The notes: a model not told the origin generated them from the sequence alone. Counted from the stretch's first letter, positions 40,847 to 50,252 are shown. The stretch is 64,000 bases of DNA from CAWDXG01 sp963822115 (GCA_963822115.1 CAWGGM010000010.1:1-64000); one strand, 5' to 3'. A program made the numbers and translations.

Positions 40847-42486
40847 CCGCGAAGCCTACCGACAAGGACAAGCAGCCGACCACACCGGACAAGGCGGAGC
40901 CGGCGGGCGATGCGAAATCCGCAAAGCGGGGCCGCCCGACCACACGGCGCAAGCGGAGCGCGGGCAGGGCCAAGGAGAGCGGCGACAAGACAGCCGGTCC
41001 CCGGAACGCACCGAAAAAGAAGGCCACCAAGAAGGCGCCGCGCCACCGCACGACCAAGGCGCGCTCGCCAGCCAGGACGAGCGCCACGTCACCCACCGCC
41101 CGGGACGCCGCATCGGCCGGAAAACAAGCACCGCCCGCGGAAGAGCAAGCGCCGGAGGCCATCGCTGGCGAGCCGGCAGCCGAAGCGTCGCCGGGACATC
41201 CTGCCGGGGAGCCGACAGCGCCGGAGCAGGCTGGCACGCCTGCCGAGAACGACGAGGCGGGACCGGCAACCGACCCGCGTCGACGGCGCGCGCGTATCGA
41301 GGACCCGGAGGATCCGCACGCGCTGGGCATCGGTTCCCGCGTGGTCCCGCCCGTGATGGCCTACGAAGAGGACACCGAGCCGGCCAACGAAACTCCTGCC
41401 CCGCACGACATCGGCAGCTTCGAGCTCACCCAGCAGGAGGTTGAAGCGCAGATCCGCGCGCTGGAGGCGCGCCTGGATGGGATGATCCGCCGCGCGGGCG
41501 GACGCCACGACGACGACAGCGAACCGCCCCCGTCGATCCGCGAGCAGGTCGGCAGCGCGGCTCGCGCCGTGGTCGACCGGCTCGCGGCACCGCTGCCCAT
41601 CGAACGGCCCGGCAGCGACGACGGTGGCGTGGTCGATGCGGTGCGGGAGCTCGCTTCCAGCGACTACTACATCCGGCAGTGGGGGCGCATCGGCATGCGC
41701 AACCGCTCCGAGGAGGTCGACGAGTTCGGGCTCGACCCCACCTACGAAAAGCGGCTCCTGCCGCTGTTCGAGTTCCTGTACAAGCGCTACTTCCGCACGG
41801 AAACCCGGGGCATCGAGCACATTCCCACCGAAGGTCGCTGTCTGGTGGTCGCCAACCACTCCGGCACGCTGCCTCTGGACGGCGTGATGCTGCGCACCGC
41901 CGTGCGTCTGGAACACCCGGCGGCGCGCGAGCTGCGCTGGCTGGCGGAGGACTTCATCTACTACCTGCCGTTCCTGGGAGCGTTCATGAATCGCATCGGC
42001 GCGGTGCGTGCCTGCCAGGAGAACGCCGAGCGCCTGCTCAAGCAGGGCCGGCTGGTGGGTGTCTTTCCGGAGGGCGTCAAGGGCGTCGGCAAGCTGTTCC
42101 GCGACCGCTATCGACTGCAGCGCTTCGGCCGCGGCGGCTATATCCGGCTGTGCCTGCGCACGCAGACACCGCTCGTCCCCTGCGCCGTCGTGGGCGCCGA
42201 GGAGACCAACCCGATGCTGTACCGGGTGGAGTACCTGTCGCGGGCGTTCGGGCTGCCGTACATCCCGGTCACGCCGACCTTCCCGCTATTGGGCCCGCTG
42301 GGGCTGATGCCCGCGCCGACCAAGTGGCGTATCCGCTTCGGCGAACCGATCCGTTTCGACGAGTACGGGCCGGAAGCCGCCGACGATCACGTGCTGGTCG
42401 GGCGACTGTCGGAACAGGTCCGCACGACCATCCAGCGCATGCTCGACAACTCGCTGGGCGAACGGCAAAGCGTCTGGTTCGGTTGA
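40843..42486 (+). CDS. PlsC-type lysophospholipid acyltransferase with Lys-rich N-terminus
   Basis: 547 residues from GTG. The first about 180 residues are Lys/Ala/Pro-rich and include AT-hook-like KRGRPTTRRKR and histone-H1-like KKKATKKAPRHR; then a charged linker. The acyltransferase domain (about 310-520) carries NHSGTLPLDG (catalytic His/Asp region, with longer spacing than HX4D), GAVRACQENAERLL, VFPEGVKG, and PLVPCAVVGAEE. This matches a PlsC subgroup of Myxococcota and actinobacteria. A cationic tail on a lipid enzyme is unusual and might contact DNA or anionic membrane; function inferred. Confidence 0.87.
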   Translation: MTAKPTDKDKQPTTPDKAEPAGDAKSAKRGRPTTRRKRSAGRAKESGDKTAGPRNAPKKKATKKAPRHRTTKARSPARTSATSPTARDAASAGKQAPPAEEQAPEAIAGEPAAEASPGHPAGEPTAPEQAGTPAENDEAGPATDPRRRRARIEDPEDPHALGIGSRVVPPVMAYEEDTEPANETPAPHDIGSFELTQQEVEAQIRALEARLDGMIRRAGGRHDDDSEPPPSIREQVGSAARAVVDRLAAPLPIERPGSDDGGVVDAVRELASSDYYIRQWGRIGMRNRSEEVDEFGLDPTYEKRLLPLFEFLYKRYFRTETRGIEHIPTEGRCLVVANHSGTLPLDGVMLRTAVRLEHPAARELRWLAEDFIYYLPFLGAFMNRIGAVRACQENAERLLKQGRLVGVFPEGVKGVGKLFRDRYRLQRFGRGGYIRLCLRTQTPLVPCAVVGAEETNPMLYRVEYLSRAFGLPYIPVTPTFPLLGPLGLMPAPTKWRIRFGEPIRFDEYGPEAADDHVLVGRLSEQVRTTIQRMLDNSLGERQSVWFG

Positions 42487-42497
42487 CCCCGGAAACG

Positions 42498-43397
42498 ATG
42501 ATCGACGGGGTTCTGGTCGTCGACAAGCCAAAGGGACCGACGAGCCATACCGTGGTCGCGCAGGCTCGACGGCTGTTCGGCACGCGGCGCGTGGGACACG
42601 CCGGCACGCTCGACCCGATGGCGACCGGCGTGTTGCTCGTGCTCCTGGGGGAAGCGACGAAGCTCTCCGGCTATCTGACGCTCGACGACAAGCGCTACCA
42701 CGCGGTGGTCGCTCTCGGTCGCAGCACCGACACGCTGGACGCGGAGGGGCAGACGACAGAGACGTGCGAGATCCCTCCGGGCTTTCCCCGTCGCGACGCG
42801 GTGCTCGAAGCGCTCGAACGAGAGAAAGAACGCCGCGAGCAGGTGCCCCCCAGCTTCAGCGCCATCAAGGTGGCCGGGCAGCGGGCGTACCAGCAGAGCC
42901 GCCGCGGCGAACACGTCGAGCTTCCGCCGCGACAGGTGGAGGTGAAATCGCTCGAGCTTGTCGAGCTGGAAGACGCCAGCCTCACAATCGAGGTGACGGT
43001 CTCGAAGGGCTACTACATCCGCGCGCTGGCCCGCGACCTGGGTGTGCGGCTCGGCGTGCCGGCACACCTGTCGGCACTGCGCAGGCTGTCCAGCGGTCCT
43101 TTCCACATCGACGAGGCCGTGGCCTGGCCGCCCGGCGGCGAAGTGATGCCCATCGCGGTCGCCGACGCCGCGCGCCGCGCGCTGCCGGGCGCAGAGCTGA
43201 CCGCAAGTGGTGAGCAGCGTGCGCGCCTCGGGCAGAAGCTCGAAGCCGACGACTTCGTCGGCGATGCCGAGGCGATCCACGGAGAGCCCGGTGGCCGCGC
43301 GGTGGCCTGGTTCGCTGCATCGGGCGCGCTGCTGGCCCTTGGACAGCGACGGGACTCGACGCGGTACGCGGTGCTGCGCGGCTTCAACGCACGTTGA
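42498..43397 (+). CDS. truB: tRNA pseudouridine(55) synthase TruB
   Basis: 299 residues. Catalytic Asp in GHAGTLDPMATGVLLV (about 38). Other family parts are GVLVVDKPKGPTSHTVV, YHAVVALGRSTDTLDAEGQ, VPPSFSAIKVAGQRAY and VSKGYYIRALARDLG. C-terminal PUA-like part is present. ATG at 42498 is used; a TTG five codons earlier overlaps more closely with the upstream stop and could also start. Unlike most genomes there is no rbfA/infB next to it. Confidence 0.95.
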   Translation: MIDGVLVVDKPKGPTSHTVVAQARRLFGTRRVGHAGTLDPMATGVLLVLLGEATKLSGYLTLDDKRYHAVVALGRSTDTLDAEGQTTETCEIPPGFPRRDAVLEALEREKERREQVPPSFSAIKVAGQRAYQQSRRGEHVELPPRQVEVKSLELVELEDASLTIEVTVSKGYYIRALARDLGVRLGVPAHLSALRRLSSGPFHIDEAVAWPPGGEVMPIAVADAARRALPGAELTASGEQRARLGQKLEADDFVGDAEAIHGEPGGRAVAWFAASGALLALGQRRDSTRYAVLRGFNAR

Positions 43398-43869
43398 GCT
43401 CGACGAGATTGAAGCCGCGACCCTTGAAGCGCTTCTCCAGACGCTCGCGCCACACATCCGCGGCGGCACCCGGCGGAAGCTCGACATCGACCGACAACGC
43501 GCCGTGGTCGCTCTGCACGATGATGGTGGCACCGGCGAGCTCTCCAGCTCCGAGCTCGATGCGTGCTGCGCCGCGCTCGCCGTCGCCTCCCCACGCGACC
43601 TTGCGCACCAGCTTCGTCATCATCTGATCGAGATGGACCAGCGAAACCGTGGGCGGCAGAGCCGCGGGCGGAGGCGCCGGCTGTGCGAGGTGCAGCTGGC
43701 CGTGAGCAAAGGTGCGCGCGAGCGGGTCGAGCAGCGGCGCCGGAGCGCGCGGGTCGTGGTCATGCCGGCTGTCGCCCTGCTCGCGCTGCCCGCGCGGCGC
43801 GAGCGGCGGGAGCGGCGGCCCCTCGCCCTTCGAGCCCGGGTGCGCTTGCGAGGGGGCGGCGGACCGCAC
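43384..43869 (-). CDS. Possible SctP/FliK-like C-terminal domain protein (hypothetical)
   Basis: 161 residues from the GTG at 43869; the frame stays open to 44148, so the start is uncertain. The N-terminal part is Pro/Ala-rich. The last about 85 residues (ARIELGAGELAGATIIVQS, ALSVDVELPPGAAAD, WRERLEKRFKGRGF, LVELNVR) show the strand-helix layout of the C-terminal domain of FliK/SctP (HrpP) secretion needle- or hook-length proteins. No other secretion gene is nearby, so the assignment is tentative. Convergent with truB, overlapping its 3' end by 14 bases. Confidence 0.5.
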   Translation of the reverse strand: MRSAAPSQAHPGSKGEGPPLPPLAPRGQREQGDSRHDHDPRAPAPLLDPLARTFAHGQLHLAQPAPPPAALPPTVSLVHLDQMMTKLVRKVAWGGDGERGAARIELGAGELAGATIIVQSDHGALSVDVELPPGAAADVWRERLEKRFKGRGFNLVELNVR

Positions 43870-44163
43870 CCCGACGCCGGCGCCGCGGTGCTGGCCTGCG
43901 ACGGCCTGGTGACCGGTTGGAAGGCCGAGTCGGGCCCTGAGCGTCCGTGAAAAGCTCTTGGGATCACTAGCTTTTGCTGCGCGCGGGCGGCTGTTGGGCC
44001 TGTTCGCCCGTGCGTTGTGGGTCGTCGTGGAAATGGCACGTACCGGGGTGGACACGCTCCCTGTTCGGACACATTGCTGGCCGGGTTGCGCGCCCCGTCC
44101 CCGGAACGCTAGATTTGTACTGCGGGGGACGGGTGCAGCATCCCGCACCCGACAAGAAAACCG

Positions 44164-45480
44164 TTGGACCCAGCTTCTCCACCAGAACCACTAGCAACCT
44201 ACCTGGCCGTCGCCGTGCTGCCCGCTCTGGGGGCTGCCGTGTTCGCCGCAGCGAACGCGGCACTTGGCGCGCTGTCGACAGCCCGGAAGGCCGCGCTCCG
44301 CGACTCGCTGCAGGGGCGTTCACGGCAGGCGCTCGCGCGCTATCTGGAGCGGGGCGAGGCCATCGAGTCGCGCTGGCTCGTGCTCCGGGTGCTCGGCATC
44401 GCCGTCAGCGCCCTGTTGATCGGCCAGCTCCTGCCCCATTCAATGGGCGGCTGGCTGCCGGAGCTCGCGGCGCTCCTGGCGCTCCTGGCCTACGGCGTCC
44501 CGGCCGAAATCGGGCGGGTGATGGCGGCGCGCACCGCGGAGCGGTCGGCCCCCTTGCTGCTGCGCGTGCTCTGGCCCTTCGAGATGGTGGTGGCGCCGCT
44601 GGCCGCGCCCATCGTCTGGCTCGGCGGCGTGTTCGGCCGGCTGCTGGCGCGGCCCCCGAGCTCGCCGAAGATGACCGAGAACGAGGTCGAGATCATCGTC
44701 AACGAGGGAGAGCTCAACGGCTCGCTCGACCACGAGCAGTCGGAGATGATCCGCAACGTCCTCGACTTCGGCGATCTGACCGCCGGTGAGCTGATGGTGC
44801 CGCGCACGCGCGTCACCGCGTTCGACATCGAGACCCCCACCGACGAGCTGTTGCGGCTGGTCGTGGAAAACGGCCATTCGCGCTATCCCGTGTTCCGCGA
44901 ACGCATCGACAACGTGGTCGGCATCCTGCACGTCAAGGATCTGACCAGCCATCTTGCCTCCGGCGATCTGCAAACGCTCGCATTCGCCGACATCGTGCGC
45001 GGCCCTGTCGTGTACGTGCCCGAAGGGCAGACCGCCTCCAGCGTGCTCAAGGACATGCGCGCGATGCGCCAGCACATGGCCATCGTCATCGACGAATTCG
45101 GTGGCATGTCCGGCATCGTGACGCTCGAGGATCTGATCGAGGAGATCGTCGGCGACATCCAGGACGAGCACGACGAGGACGAGGCGCCGATCGTGGATCT
45201 GGGCGACGGGCGGCTGCTGGTCGACGCGAGCGTGCCGATCGACGATCTGAGCGACTACCTTGGCGCCGAGTTCCCGGAGGACGGCGACTACAACTCGCTC
45301 GGCGGGTTCATCGTCGACCGCCTGGGTCGCGTGCCGCGGGTCGGAGCGAGGCTATCCGCACTGGGCCTGGACTTCCTGGTACGCGAAGCGGACGAACGCT
45401 GCGTGGCCCGTGTCGAGATCGTGCGCGCGGCATCCAAGGAGTCGGTGTCGCCCAGGTCGTCGCGCATGTCCGCCGCATGA
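44164..45480 (+). CDS. CorC/HlyC-family CBS membrane protein
   Basis: 438 residues, starting at TTG. Layout: N-terminal DUF21-type membrane domain (about 10-165, helices at 15-40, 75-95, 100-120, 140-160); two CBS domains (about 190-330: VPRTRVTAFDIETP, ILHVKDL, FGGMSGIVTLEDLIEEIVGDI); C-terminal CorC_HlyC domain (about 345-430: VDASVPIDDLSDYLG, YNSLGGFIVDRLGRVPRVG). Family implicated in divalent-cation efflux. Followed with a 4 base overlap by a small hypothetical gene. Confidence 0.92.
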   Translation: MDPASPPEPLATYLAVAVLPALGAAVFAAANAALGALSTARKAALRDSLQGRSRQALARYLERGEAIESRWLVLRVLGIAVSALLIGQLLPHSMGGWLPELAALLALLAYGVPAEIGRVMAARTAERSAPLLLRVLWPFEMVVAPLAAPIVWLGGVFGRLLARPPSSPKMTENEVEIIVNEGELNGSLDHEQSEMIRNVLDFGDLTAGELMVPRTRVTAFDIETPTDELLRLVVENGHSRYPVFRERIDNVVGILHVKDLTSHLASGDLQTLAFADIVRGPVVYVPEGQTASSVLKDMRAMRQHMAIVIDEFGGMSGIVTLEDLIEEIVGDIQDEHDEDEAPIVDLGDGRLLVDASVPIDDLSDYLGAEFPEDGDYNSLGGFIVDRLGRVPRVGARLSALGLDFLVREADERCVARVEIVRAASKESVSPRSSRMSAA

Positions 45481-45821
45481 CGCGCCGGCCCGAACAGAGC
45501 GACGGCACCATCCCGCTGTCGCCCGGCGAGCGCGCTCGACTGCTCCTGCACCCGGACGCAGGCGAGCACGCCGCGCTGGACGATCCCGGCCTGGTGCGGC
45601 AGCTGGCGCGTGAGCTGCCCGATCCGTCCACGCTCGACGCGGGCAGCTGGGTTGCGGTCGGTGCTGGACCGGCGGAACCGCGCCGGCGCTTTGGCCTGTT
45701 CGGCGGCAGACGGCCGCGCGGCATTCCGCTGGCCATCCGCTGCACCGCGCTGCTGGCGCGCGGCTACACGGACGTCTGCGCCGATGAATCCGGTACCGCG
45801 TTCGGTCGCGTACCGGGCTGA
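45477..45821 (+). CDS. Small hypothetical protein
   Basis: 114 residues, ATGA overlap with the CorC-type gene and codon use similar to neighbours. Mixed Arg/Ala/Pro composition; includes RARLLLHPDAGEHAAL and AIRCTALLARGYTDVCADE. No domain recognised. Convergent with the next gene, ending one base before its stop. Confidence 0.55.
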   Translation: MTRRPEQSDGTIPLSPGERARLLLHPDAGEHAALDDPGLVRQLARELPDPSTLDAGSWVAVGAGPAEPRRRFGLFGGRRPRGIPLAIRCTALLARGYTDVCADESGTAFGRVPG

Positions 45822-46961
45822 TCAGCCCGCCGGGGCGCCGATGCCCTTGAGCTTCTCGACCAGGATCTTGCCGGCGTCGATGAGGCCCTGCTTCTCGCGC
45901 CCGGGCGTCTTGTCGCCCTGCAGCGTCTGCTGCATCTGGCCCAGCTCGCGGCTGAGCTTGATCAGCACATCGGACGGACACACCGAGCCCTGCGACGTCG
46001 GATCGACCGGAATGATCTTCGGATCACCGCCGCCCTTGGACGGGTCGCCGCCGGTGTAGCGCTTGAGCTTGTAGGTCTTGGCGCCTTCCTTGATCTTGAA
46101 CTCTTCCGGCCACTTGTACGGCTTCTTGTCGTCCTTCTTCTTCGTGTCTTCCTTGACGAAGAAGGGCTTCGGAAGCGGCTGCATGACAGCCCAGGGGCCA
46201 TAGGGGCCGGTCTGCATGTACACCGACCAGCGCACCTTGGGCTTCGACTTCTGCGACAGGAAGTCGGTGATGGCGGGCTTGGCGCCGGTCAGCACGTCGC
46301 GGATCTTGTCCTTCTGGTCGTTCGCAGCGGCGGCACCGCTCGCGAAGTTCACCAGCATCGTCACGACCTGCGGCTGGAAGCGGCCGATGCCCATTCCGAC
46401 CAGATCGGTGCCGGTGAACGGAATGTCGATCCCGCCGAGCTTCTTCACCGCTTCGTCGGGGTACTTGTTGTCCGACAGCTTCTGTTTGGCGCTCGTCAGG
46501 ACCTCGGAGAGCTGTTCGAGCTCCTTGTTGGCCTTGTCGACCTTCTTGATCAGCGTCTGCGCGCCGGCGATGGCCTTGTCGGCACCCTTGCCGCGCTCCA
46601 CGCCGCTGCCCACAGCGAAACCAATCGCGCCTCCGGCAACCGCTGCAGCAGCCGCGAGCACGATGATGCGTGCGCGCCCCTTCTTCTGCGCGGCGACGAC
46701 CTCCTCGCTCATCTCGACCTTGATGGCCTGCGGCTCCGAGCGAGTCGGCGCGGCTCCGGCGGAGATAGAGGAGTACGGGTCGGACGCGTCTACCTTGGGC
46801 GGCGCAGACTTCTGTCCTGCACCGAACGGCGGTACGGGCACGCCACTCGGCTTTGGAATGCCGACTGGTGGCGGAATGGAACCGCCGCCACCGGGCGTGG
46901 TGACGGTCTTCTTCCCGAGACGGGCCTTGAGATCGATTCTGGGCTTCTTTTCGTCGGCCAT
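45822..46961 (-). CDS. Single-pass membrane protein of unknown function
   Basis: 379 residues. Cytosolic Pro/Gly/Lys-rich N-terminus (DEKKPRIDLKARLGKKTV), one transmembrane helix (ARIIVLAAAAAVAGGAIGFA, about 155-178), then a coiled-coil-prone region (KAIAGAQTLIKKVDKANKEL) and an outer domain with IDIPFTGTDLVGMGIGRF, RWSVYMQTGPYGPWAVMQPL, then a Lys-rich patch KKKDDKKPYKW. C-terminus LIKLSRELGQMQQTLQ. Known only as a conserved myxobacterial protein type to me; function unknown. Start ATG at 46961. Confidence 0.78.
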   Translation of the reverse strand: MADEKKPRIDLKARLGKKTVTTPGGGGSIPPPVGIPKPSGVPVPPFGAGQKSAPPKVDASDPYSSISAGAAPTRSEPQAIKVEMSEEVVAAQKKGRARIIVLAAAAAVAGGAIGFAVGSGVERGKGADKAIAGAQTLIKKVDKANKELEQLSEVLTSAKQKLSDNKYPDEAVKKLGGIDIPFTGTDLVGMGIGRFQPQVVTMLVNFASGAAAANDQKDKIRDVLTGAKPAITDFLSQKSKPKVRWSVYMQTGPYGPWAVMQPLPKPFFVKEDTKKKDDKKPYKWPEEFKIKEGAKTYKLKRYTGGDPSKGGGDPKIIPVDPTSQGSVCPSDVLIKLSRELGQMQQTLQGDKTPGREKQGLIDAGKILVEKLKGIGAPAG

Positions 46962-47171
46962 CGAGTTACGTGTCTGCGGAGAATTGTCGCAGGGAAATCG
47001 CGACGTACCGCGGCGATTGGGCGGCACAGTAGCGGTCGAACAACGAGCCGGCAAGATTGAATATGCGGCGGCGCGCTGGTTCGACCCGCCCGGGGGCGGC
47101 CTGCGTTGGGCCCGGCCGCGGTTCCCACCCTTGCCCCCCGGCCCGTGACGGGCTTGGATGCCCGGCCGAAC

Positions 47172-48047
47172 ATGAGCCCCCTCGAGGTCGAAACCCGCAC
47201 CCTTGAGACCGCGGACGGAACCACCCTCGCCTATCACGACACGGGTGGCGACGGTCCCCCGGTCGTGCTGGCCAACGGTCTAGGGGGATCGATGACCGCC
47301 TGGCGCCACCAGGTCGAGTATCTGCACGGGCGCTACCGGATCGTCAGCTGGGACTATAGGGGCCTGTACGGCTCGTCCCGACCGCCCGGCGATCCGCCGC
47401 GCGTGGATGTTCCGGTCCACGTGGACGACCTGGAGCGCGTGCTGGAAGCGACGGGCATCGAACGCGCCGCGTTCATCGGCTGGAGCATGGGCGTCCAGGT
47501 GCTGCTCGAGCTGTACGCGCGCCGCCCCGAGCTGGTGAGCCACCTGGTGCTGATCAACGGCACGTTCGGCCGTCCGCTGCGTACGGTAGCGATCCCGTTG
47601 GCCGCCCGGGTCATCCCGACCGCCATCGAGCAGGTGCGGCGCTTCCACGAGCTGGGCTCGGCGGTACTGCGCCGCGCCAGCCGCTGGCCCGAGACTGTGC
47701 TGTGGCTCAAGCGGCTGAGGCTGGCCGGAAACACGCTCGACGAGGACCTGTTCCGCGAGCTGGCGCAGGAATTCGCGACGCTCGACCTCGATCTGTACAT
47801 GCGCATCCTGCGCTCGCTGGGCGATCACGACGCGTCGGATGTGCTGGAGCGCATCGACGTGCCCACCCTGGTCATCACCGGCGACCGCGACGCCTTCACG
47901 CCGCGTCAGCTGGCCCAGCAGATGGCCCGTCGCGTCCCGGGCGGCGAGATCCTCGTGGTGCGCGGCGCGACGCACTACACCGCAGTCGAATACCCCGAGC
48001 TCGTGAACCTCCGCATCGAGAAGTTCTTCCGCGAACACGGGTACTAG
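47172..48047 (+). CDS. Alpha/beta hydrolase
   Basis: 291 residues. Triad visible: nucleophile Ser in FIGWSMGVQVLLELYARRP, Asp in LVITGDRDAFTP, His in RGATHYTAVEYP. Oxyanion-loop segment VVLANGLGGSMTAWRHQ, and the second-strand YRIVSWDYRGLYGSS. Lid region about 135-210 carries RPLRTVAIPLAARVIPT. Resembles carboxylesterase/haloperoxidase-like members; substrate not known. Start ATG at 47172. Confidence 0.88.
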   Translation: MSPLEVETRTLETADGTTLAYHDTGGDGPPVVLANGLGGSMTAWRHQVEYLHGRYRIVSWDYRGLYGSSRPPGDPPRVDVPVHVDDLERVLEATGIERAAFIGWSMGVQVLLELYARRPELVSHLVLINGTFGRPLRTVAIPLAARVIPTAIEQVRRFHELGSAVLRRASRWPETVLWLKRLRLAGNTLDEDLFRELAQEFATLDLDLYMRILRSLGDHDASDVLERIDVPTLVITGDRDAFTPRQLAQQMARRVPGGEILVVRGATHYTAVEYPELVNLRIEKFFREHGY

Positions 48048-48061
48048 CTCACTTGGCGGGC

Positions 48062-48135
48062 TCCGGGGGGTGTGCGCGAGCGAAACGGGGCCCCGCTTCG
48101 CGGGGACCCCTACCCCGTTCCGCTCGCGCACCCCC
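48062..48135. terminator. Long hairpin with conserved TAGGGGxCCCCGCGAAGCGGGG core
   Basis: Left arm GGTGTGCGCGAGCGAAACGG and right arm CCGTTCCGCTCGCGCACC pair almost completely around a core that on the minus strand reads TAGGGGTCCCCGCGAAGCGG. Positioned between the convergent hydrolase and PilZ genes, so a bidirectional terminator role is plausible. A second hairpin with the same core but unrelated arms is at 51044-51117. Confidence 0.7.
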
Positions 48136-48246
48136 CCGCTCCGCCCGCCGCTCGCTTGGGCCTGGGGAACGATGCGCGGGGGCCCCCGGCCCCTGCGCCC
48201 GCGGCTCGCTTCGGCCTGGGGAACGACAGCGAGCGCGCGATGAGCG

Positions 48247-48552
48247 TCAGCTCATCAGATAGCGGTCGAGGCGCTCCCGGTCCGCTGCGTCGATGGCGAC
48301 GAATTCCAGCGCCTGCTGCGCTCCCCGGCGCCACACGCCCCGCGCCCAGATCCACAGGCTCTCGGCATCGTCGTCGGGCAGCCGCAGCTCGACGGGGAAG
48401 GAACCGCGTACCGAGCGCGGCTCCGAGAAGGTCAGCGCCAGAAGCCCGCTCTGCGACAGGTCGAGCGAGCGGCACATGTACGGGTGCCCGTCGAGGAACT
48501 TGTTGAAGAAGATATCGACGGGACGGCGGAAGGCGTGGCGGCGGTCTAACAT
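48247..48552 (-). CDS. PilZ-domain protein
   Basis: 101 residues. PilZ signature: an N-terminal RRHAFRRPVDIFF (RxxxR-type arginines that contact c-di-GMP), then SLDLSQSGLLALTFS (D/NxSxxG motif; here DLSQSG) and WARGVWRRGAQQALEFVAID. Single-domain proteins of this type act as c-di-GMP receptors. Divergent from trpG. Confidence 0.85.
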   Translation of the reverse strand: MLDRRHAFRRPVDIFFNKFLDGHPYMCRSLDLSQSGLLALTFSEPRSVRGSFPVELRLPDDDAESLWIWARGVWRRGAQQALEFVAIDAADRERLDRYLMS

Positions 48553-48639
48553 GGGGCGATCGTACCGGGCGCGGTGCCGCCGGCCCCAGAAACCGGCGGC
48601 ACGTTGACCGATCCGGAGCGCGATGCCACGCTCCGGGGC

Positions 48640-49215
48640 GTGAAGCGGCGCGTCGTGGTGGTCGATAACTACGACTCGTTCACCTACAATCTGGTGCAGT
48701 ATCTCGAGACGCTCGGTGCAAGCTGCGATGTGCGGCTGAACGACCGCACCACGCCGGAAGAGATCGCCGCTGCGGCGCCGGATGGCGTGCTGCTCTCGCC
48801 CGGCCCCGGCACGCCGGACGACGCCGGCATCACGCTCGCGACGATCGACGCTCTGGCCGGCAGGATCCCACTTCTGGGCGTGTGCCTCGGGCACCAGTCC
48901 ATCGCCCAGGCCTACGGCGGCCGCGTGGTGCGGGCCGCCCGCCTCATGCACGGCAAGACATCACCCATCGAGCATGAAGGCCGCGGCGTGTTCCGCGGAC
49001 TGCCCTGCCCTTTCGAAGCGACGCGCTACCATTCGCTTATCGTCGAGCGCGAGGGACTGCCCGGGTGCCTGGAAATCAGCGCCTGGACGAGCGAGGGGGA
49101 GATCATGGGTCTGAAACACCAGAGCATGGACGTGGAGGGCGTGCAGTTCCATCCCGAGTCCATCCTGACCGGCCACGGCATGAAAATTCTGCAGAACTGG
49201 CTGGAGGCCTCGTGA
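48640..49215 (+). CDS. trpG: Anthranilate/aminodeoxychorismate synthase glutamine amidotransferase subunit
   Basis: 191 residues from the GTG at 48640. Class I glutamine amidotransferase. Catalytic Cys in LLGVCLGHQSIAQAYGG; His-Glu dyad in VQFHPESILT. Start VVVVDNYDSFTYNLVQYLE. The frame is open to 48574 but the canonical start precedes VVVVDNYDSF. Downstream trpD overlaps by 4 bases. Could also serve p-aminobenzoate synthesis (PabA), as one protein often does both. The large subunit trpE is not in the window. Confidence 0.94.
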   Translation: MKRRVVVVDNYDSFTYNLVQYLETLGASCDVRLNDRTTPEEIAAAAPDGVLLSPGPGTPDDAGITLATIDALAGRIPLLGVCLGHQSIAQAYGGRVVRAARLMHGKTSPIEHEGRGVFRGLPCPFEATRYHSLIVEREGLPGCLEISAWTSEGEIMGLKHQSMDVEGVQFHPESILTGHGMKILQNWLEAS

Positions 49216-50252
49216 GCGAAGCTCCCGCCTTTCCCGAGGTCTACGCCGAGCTGAGCAGCGAGTCCGGCATCTCGCCGACAACGGTGCGCCGCGTGTTCGA
49301 CGCCATCCTGGCCGGCCAGTGGACACCGGTGCAGGTTGCCGGTTTCGCCGTCTCGCTCCGCCTTCGCGGCGAGAGCGCGCCGGTCATCGCCGCTGCAGTC
49401 GAATCGATGCGCGCGGCAATGCTGGGCGTCGACCACGGTCTGGCGCGGGTGCTCGACACGTGCGGCACCGGCGGCGACGGGCTCGGCACGGTGAACCTGT
49501 CCACGGGCGCCGCGATCATCGCGGCTGCCGCGGGTGTGCCGGTCGCCAAGCACGGCAACCGCGCGGTATCCAGCCGCGCCGGCAGCGCGGACGTGCTCGA
49601 GGCGCTCGGCATTCCGCTGGATGTGCCGCCGCACCTGGCCGCCGAGGTGCTGCGCGAAGCGAACATCGCTTTCCTGATGGCACCCGCGCACCATCCGGCG
49701 ATGCGCCACGGCGGCGTCGCCCGCCGCGAGCTGGGTATCCGCACCATTTTCAACCTGCTCGGGCCGCTGGCGAATCCGGCACGGGCCACGCACCAGCTGC
49801 TCGGCGCCTACGACGACAGCGTGCGCCCGATGCTGGCCGAAACTCTACGTTCGCTCGGCGTCGAGCGCGCCTGGGTAGTGCGCGGCGAGGAAGGCCTGGA
49901 TGAAGTCAGCCCGTTCGGTCCCACGCGCGTCACCGAGCTGTCGGGCGGCTCGCTCACCGAGCACCGGATCGCGCCGGAGGACTTCGGCCTTTCGCCAAGC
50001 AGCGAGGGTGCCGTCGCCGGTGGCGACGCCGAGCACAACGCGCGCATCCTGTCCGATGTGCTGTCGGGCAGACCGCATCCGGCGACGGACGCTTTCGTGC
50101 TCAACGCGGCCGCAGCACTGGTCGTCGCCGGAGATCTCGCGCCGCGCGCTGCGGTCGACCGCGTGCGACAGGCCCTGGAAACGGGCGCCGCAGCGCGCGC
50201 GCTCGAAAGCTGGCGCAACGCCGCCGGGAAACGCCGCCCGGCGACGGATTGA
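49212..50252 (+). CDS. trpD: Anthranilate phosphoribosyltransferase
   Basis: 346 residues, GTG start overlapping trpG. PRPP/anthranilate site: DTCGTGGDGLGTVNLSTGAA, AKHGNRAVSSRAGSADVLEA, NIAFLMAPAHHPAM, GIRTIFNLLGPLANP, VRGEEGLDEVSPFGPT, and the C-terminal FVLNAAAAL with an Arg-rich end. Second gene of trpG-trpD-trpC. Confidence 0.96.
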   Translation: MSEAPAFPEVYAELSSESGISPTTVRRVFDAILAGQWTPVQVAGFAVSLRLRGESAPVIAAAVESMRAAMLGVDHGLARVLDTCGTGGDGLGTVNLSTGAAIIAAAAGVPVAKHGNRAVSSRAGSADVLEALGIPLDVPPHLAAEVLREANIAFLMAPAHHPAMRHGGVARRELGIRTIFNLLGPLANPARATHQLLGAYDDSVRPMLAETLRSLGVERAWVVRGEEGLDEVSPFGPTRVTELSGGSLTEHRIAPEDFGLSPSSEGAVAGGDAEHNARILSDVLSGRPHPATDAFVLNAAAALVVAGDLAPRAAVDRVRQALETGAAARALESWRNAAGKRRPATD

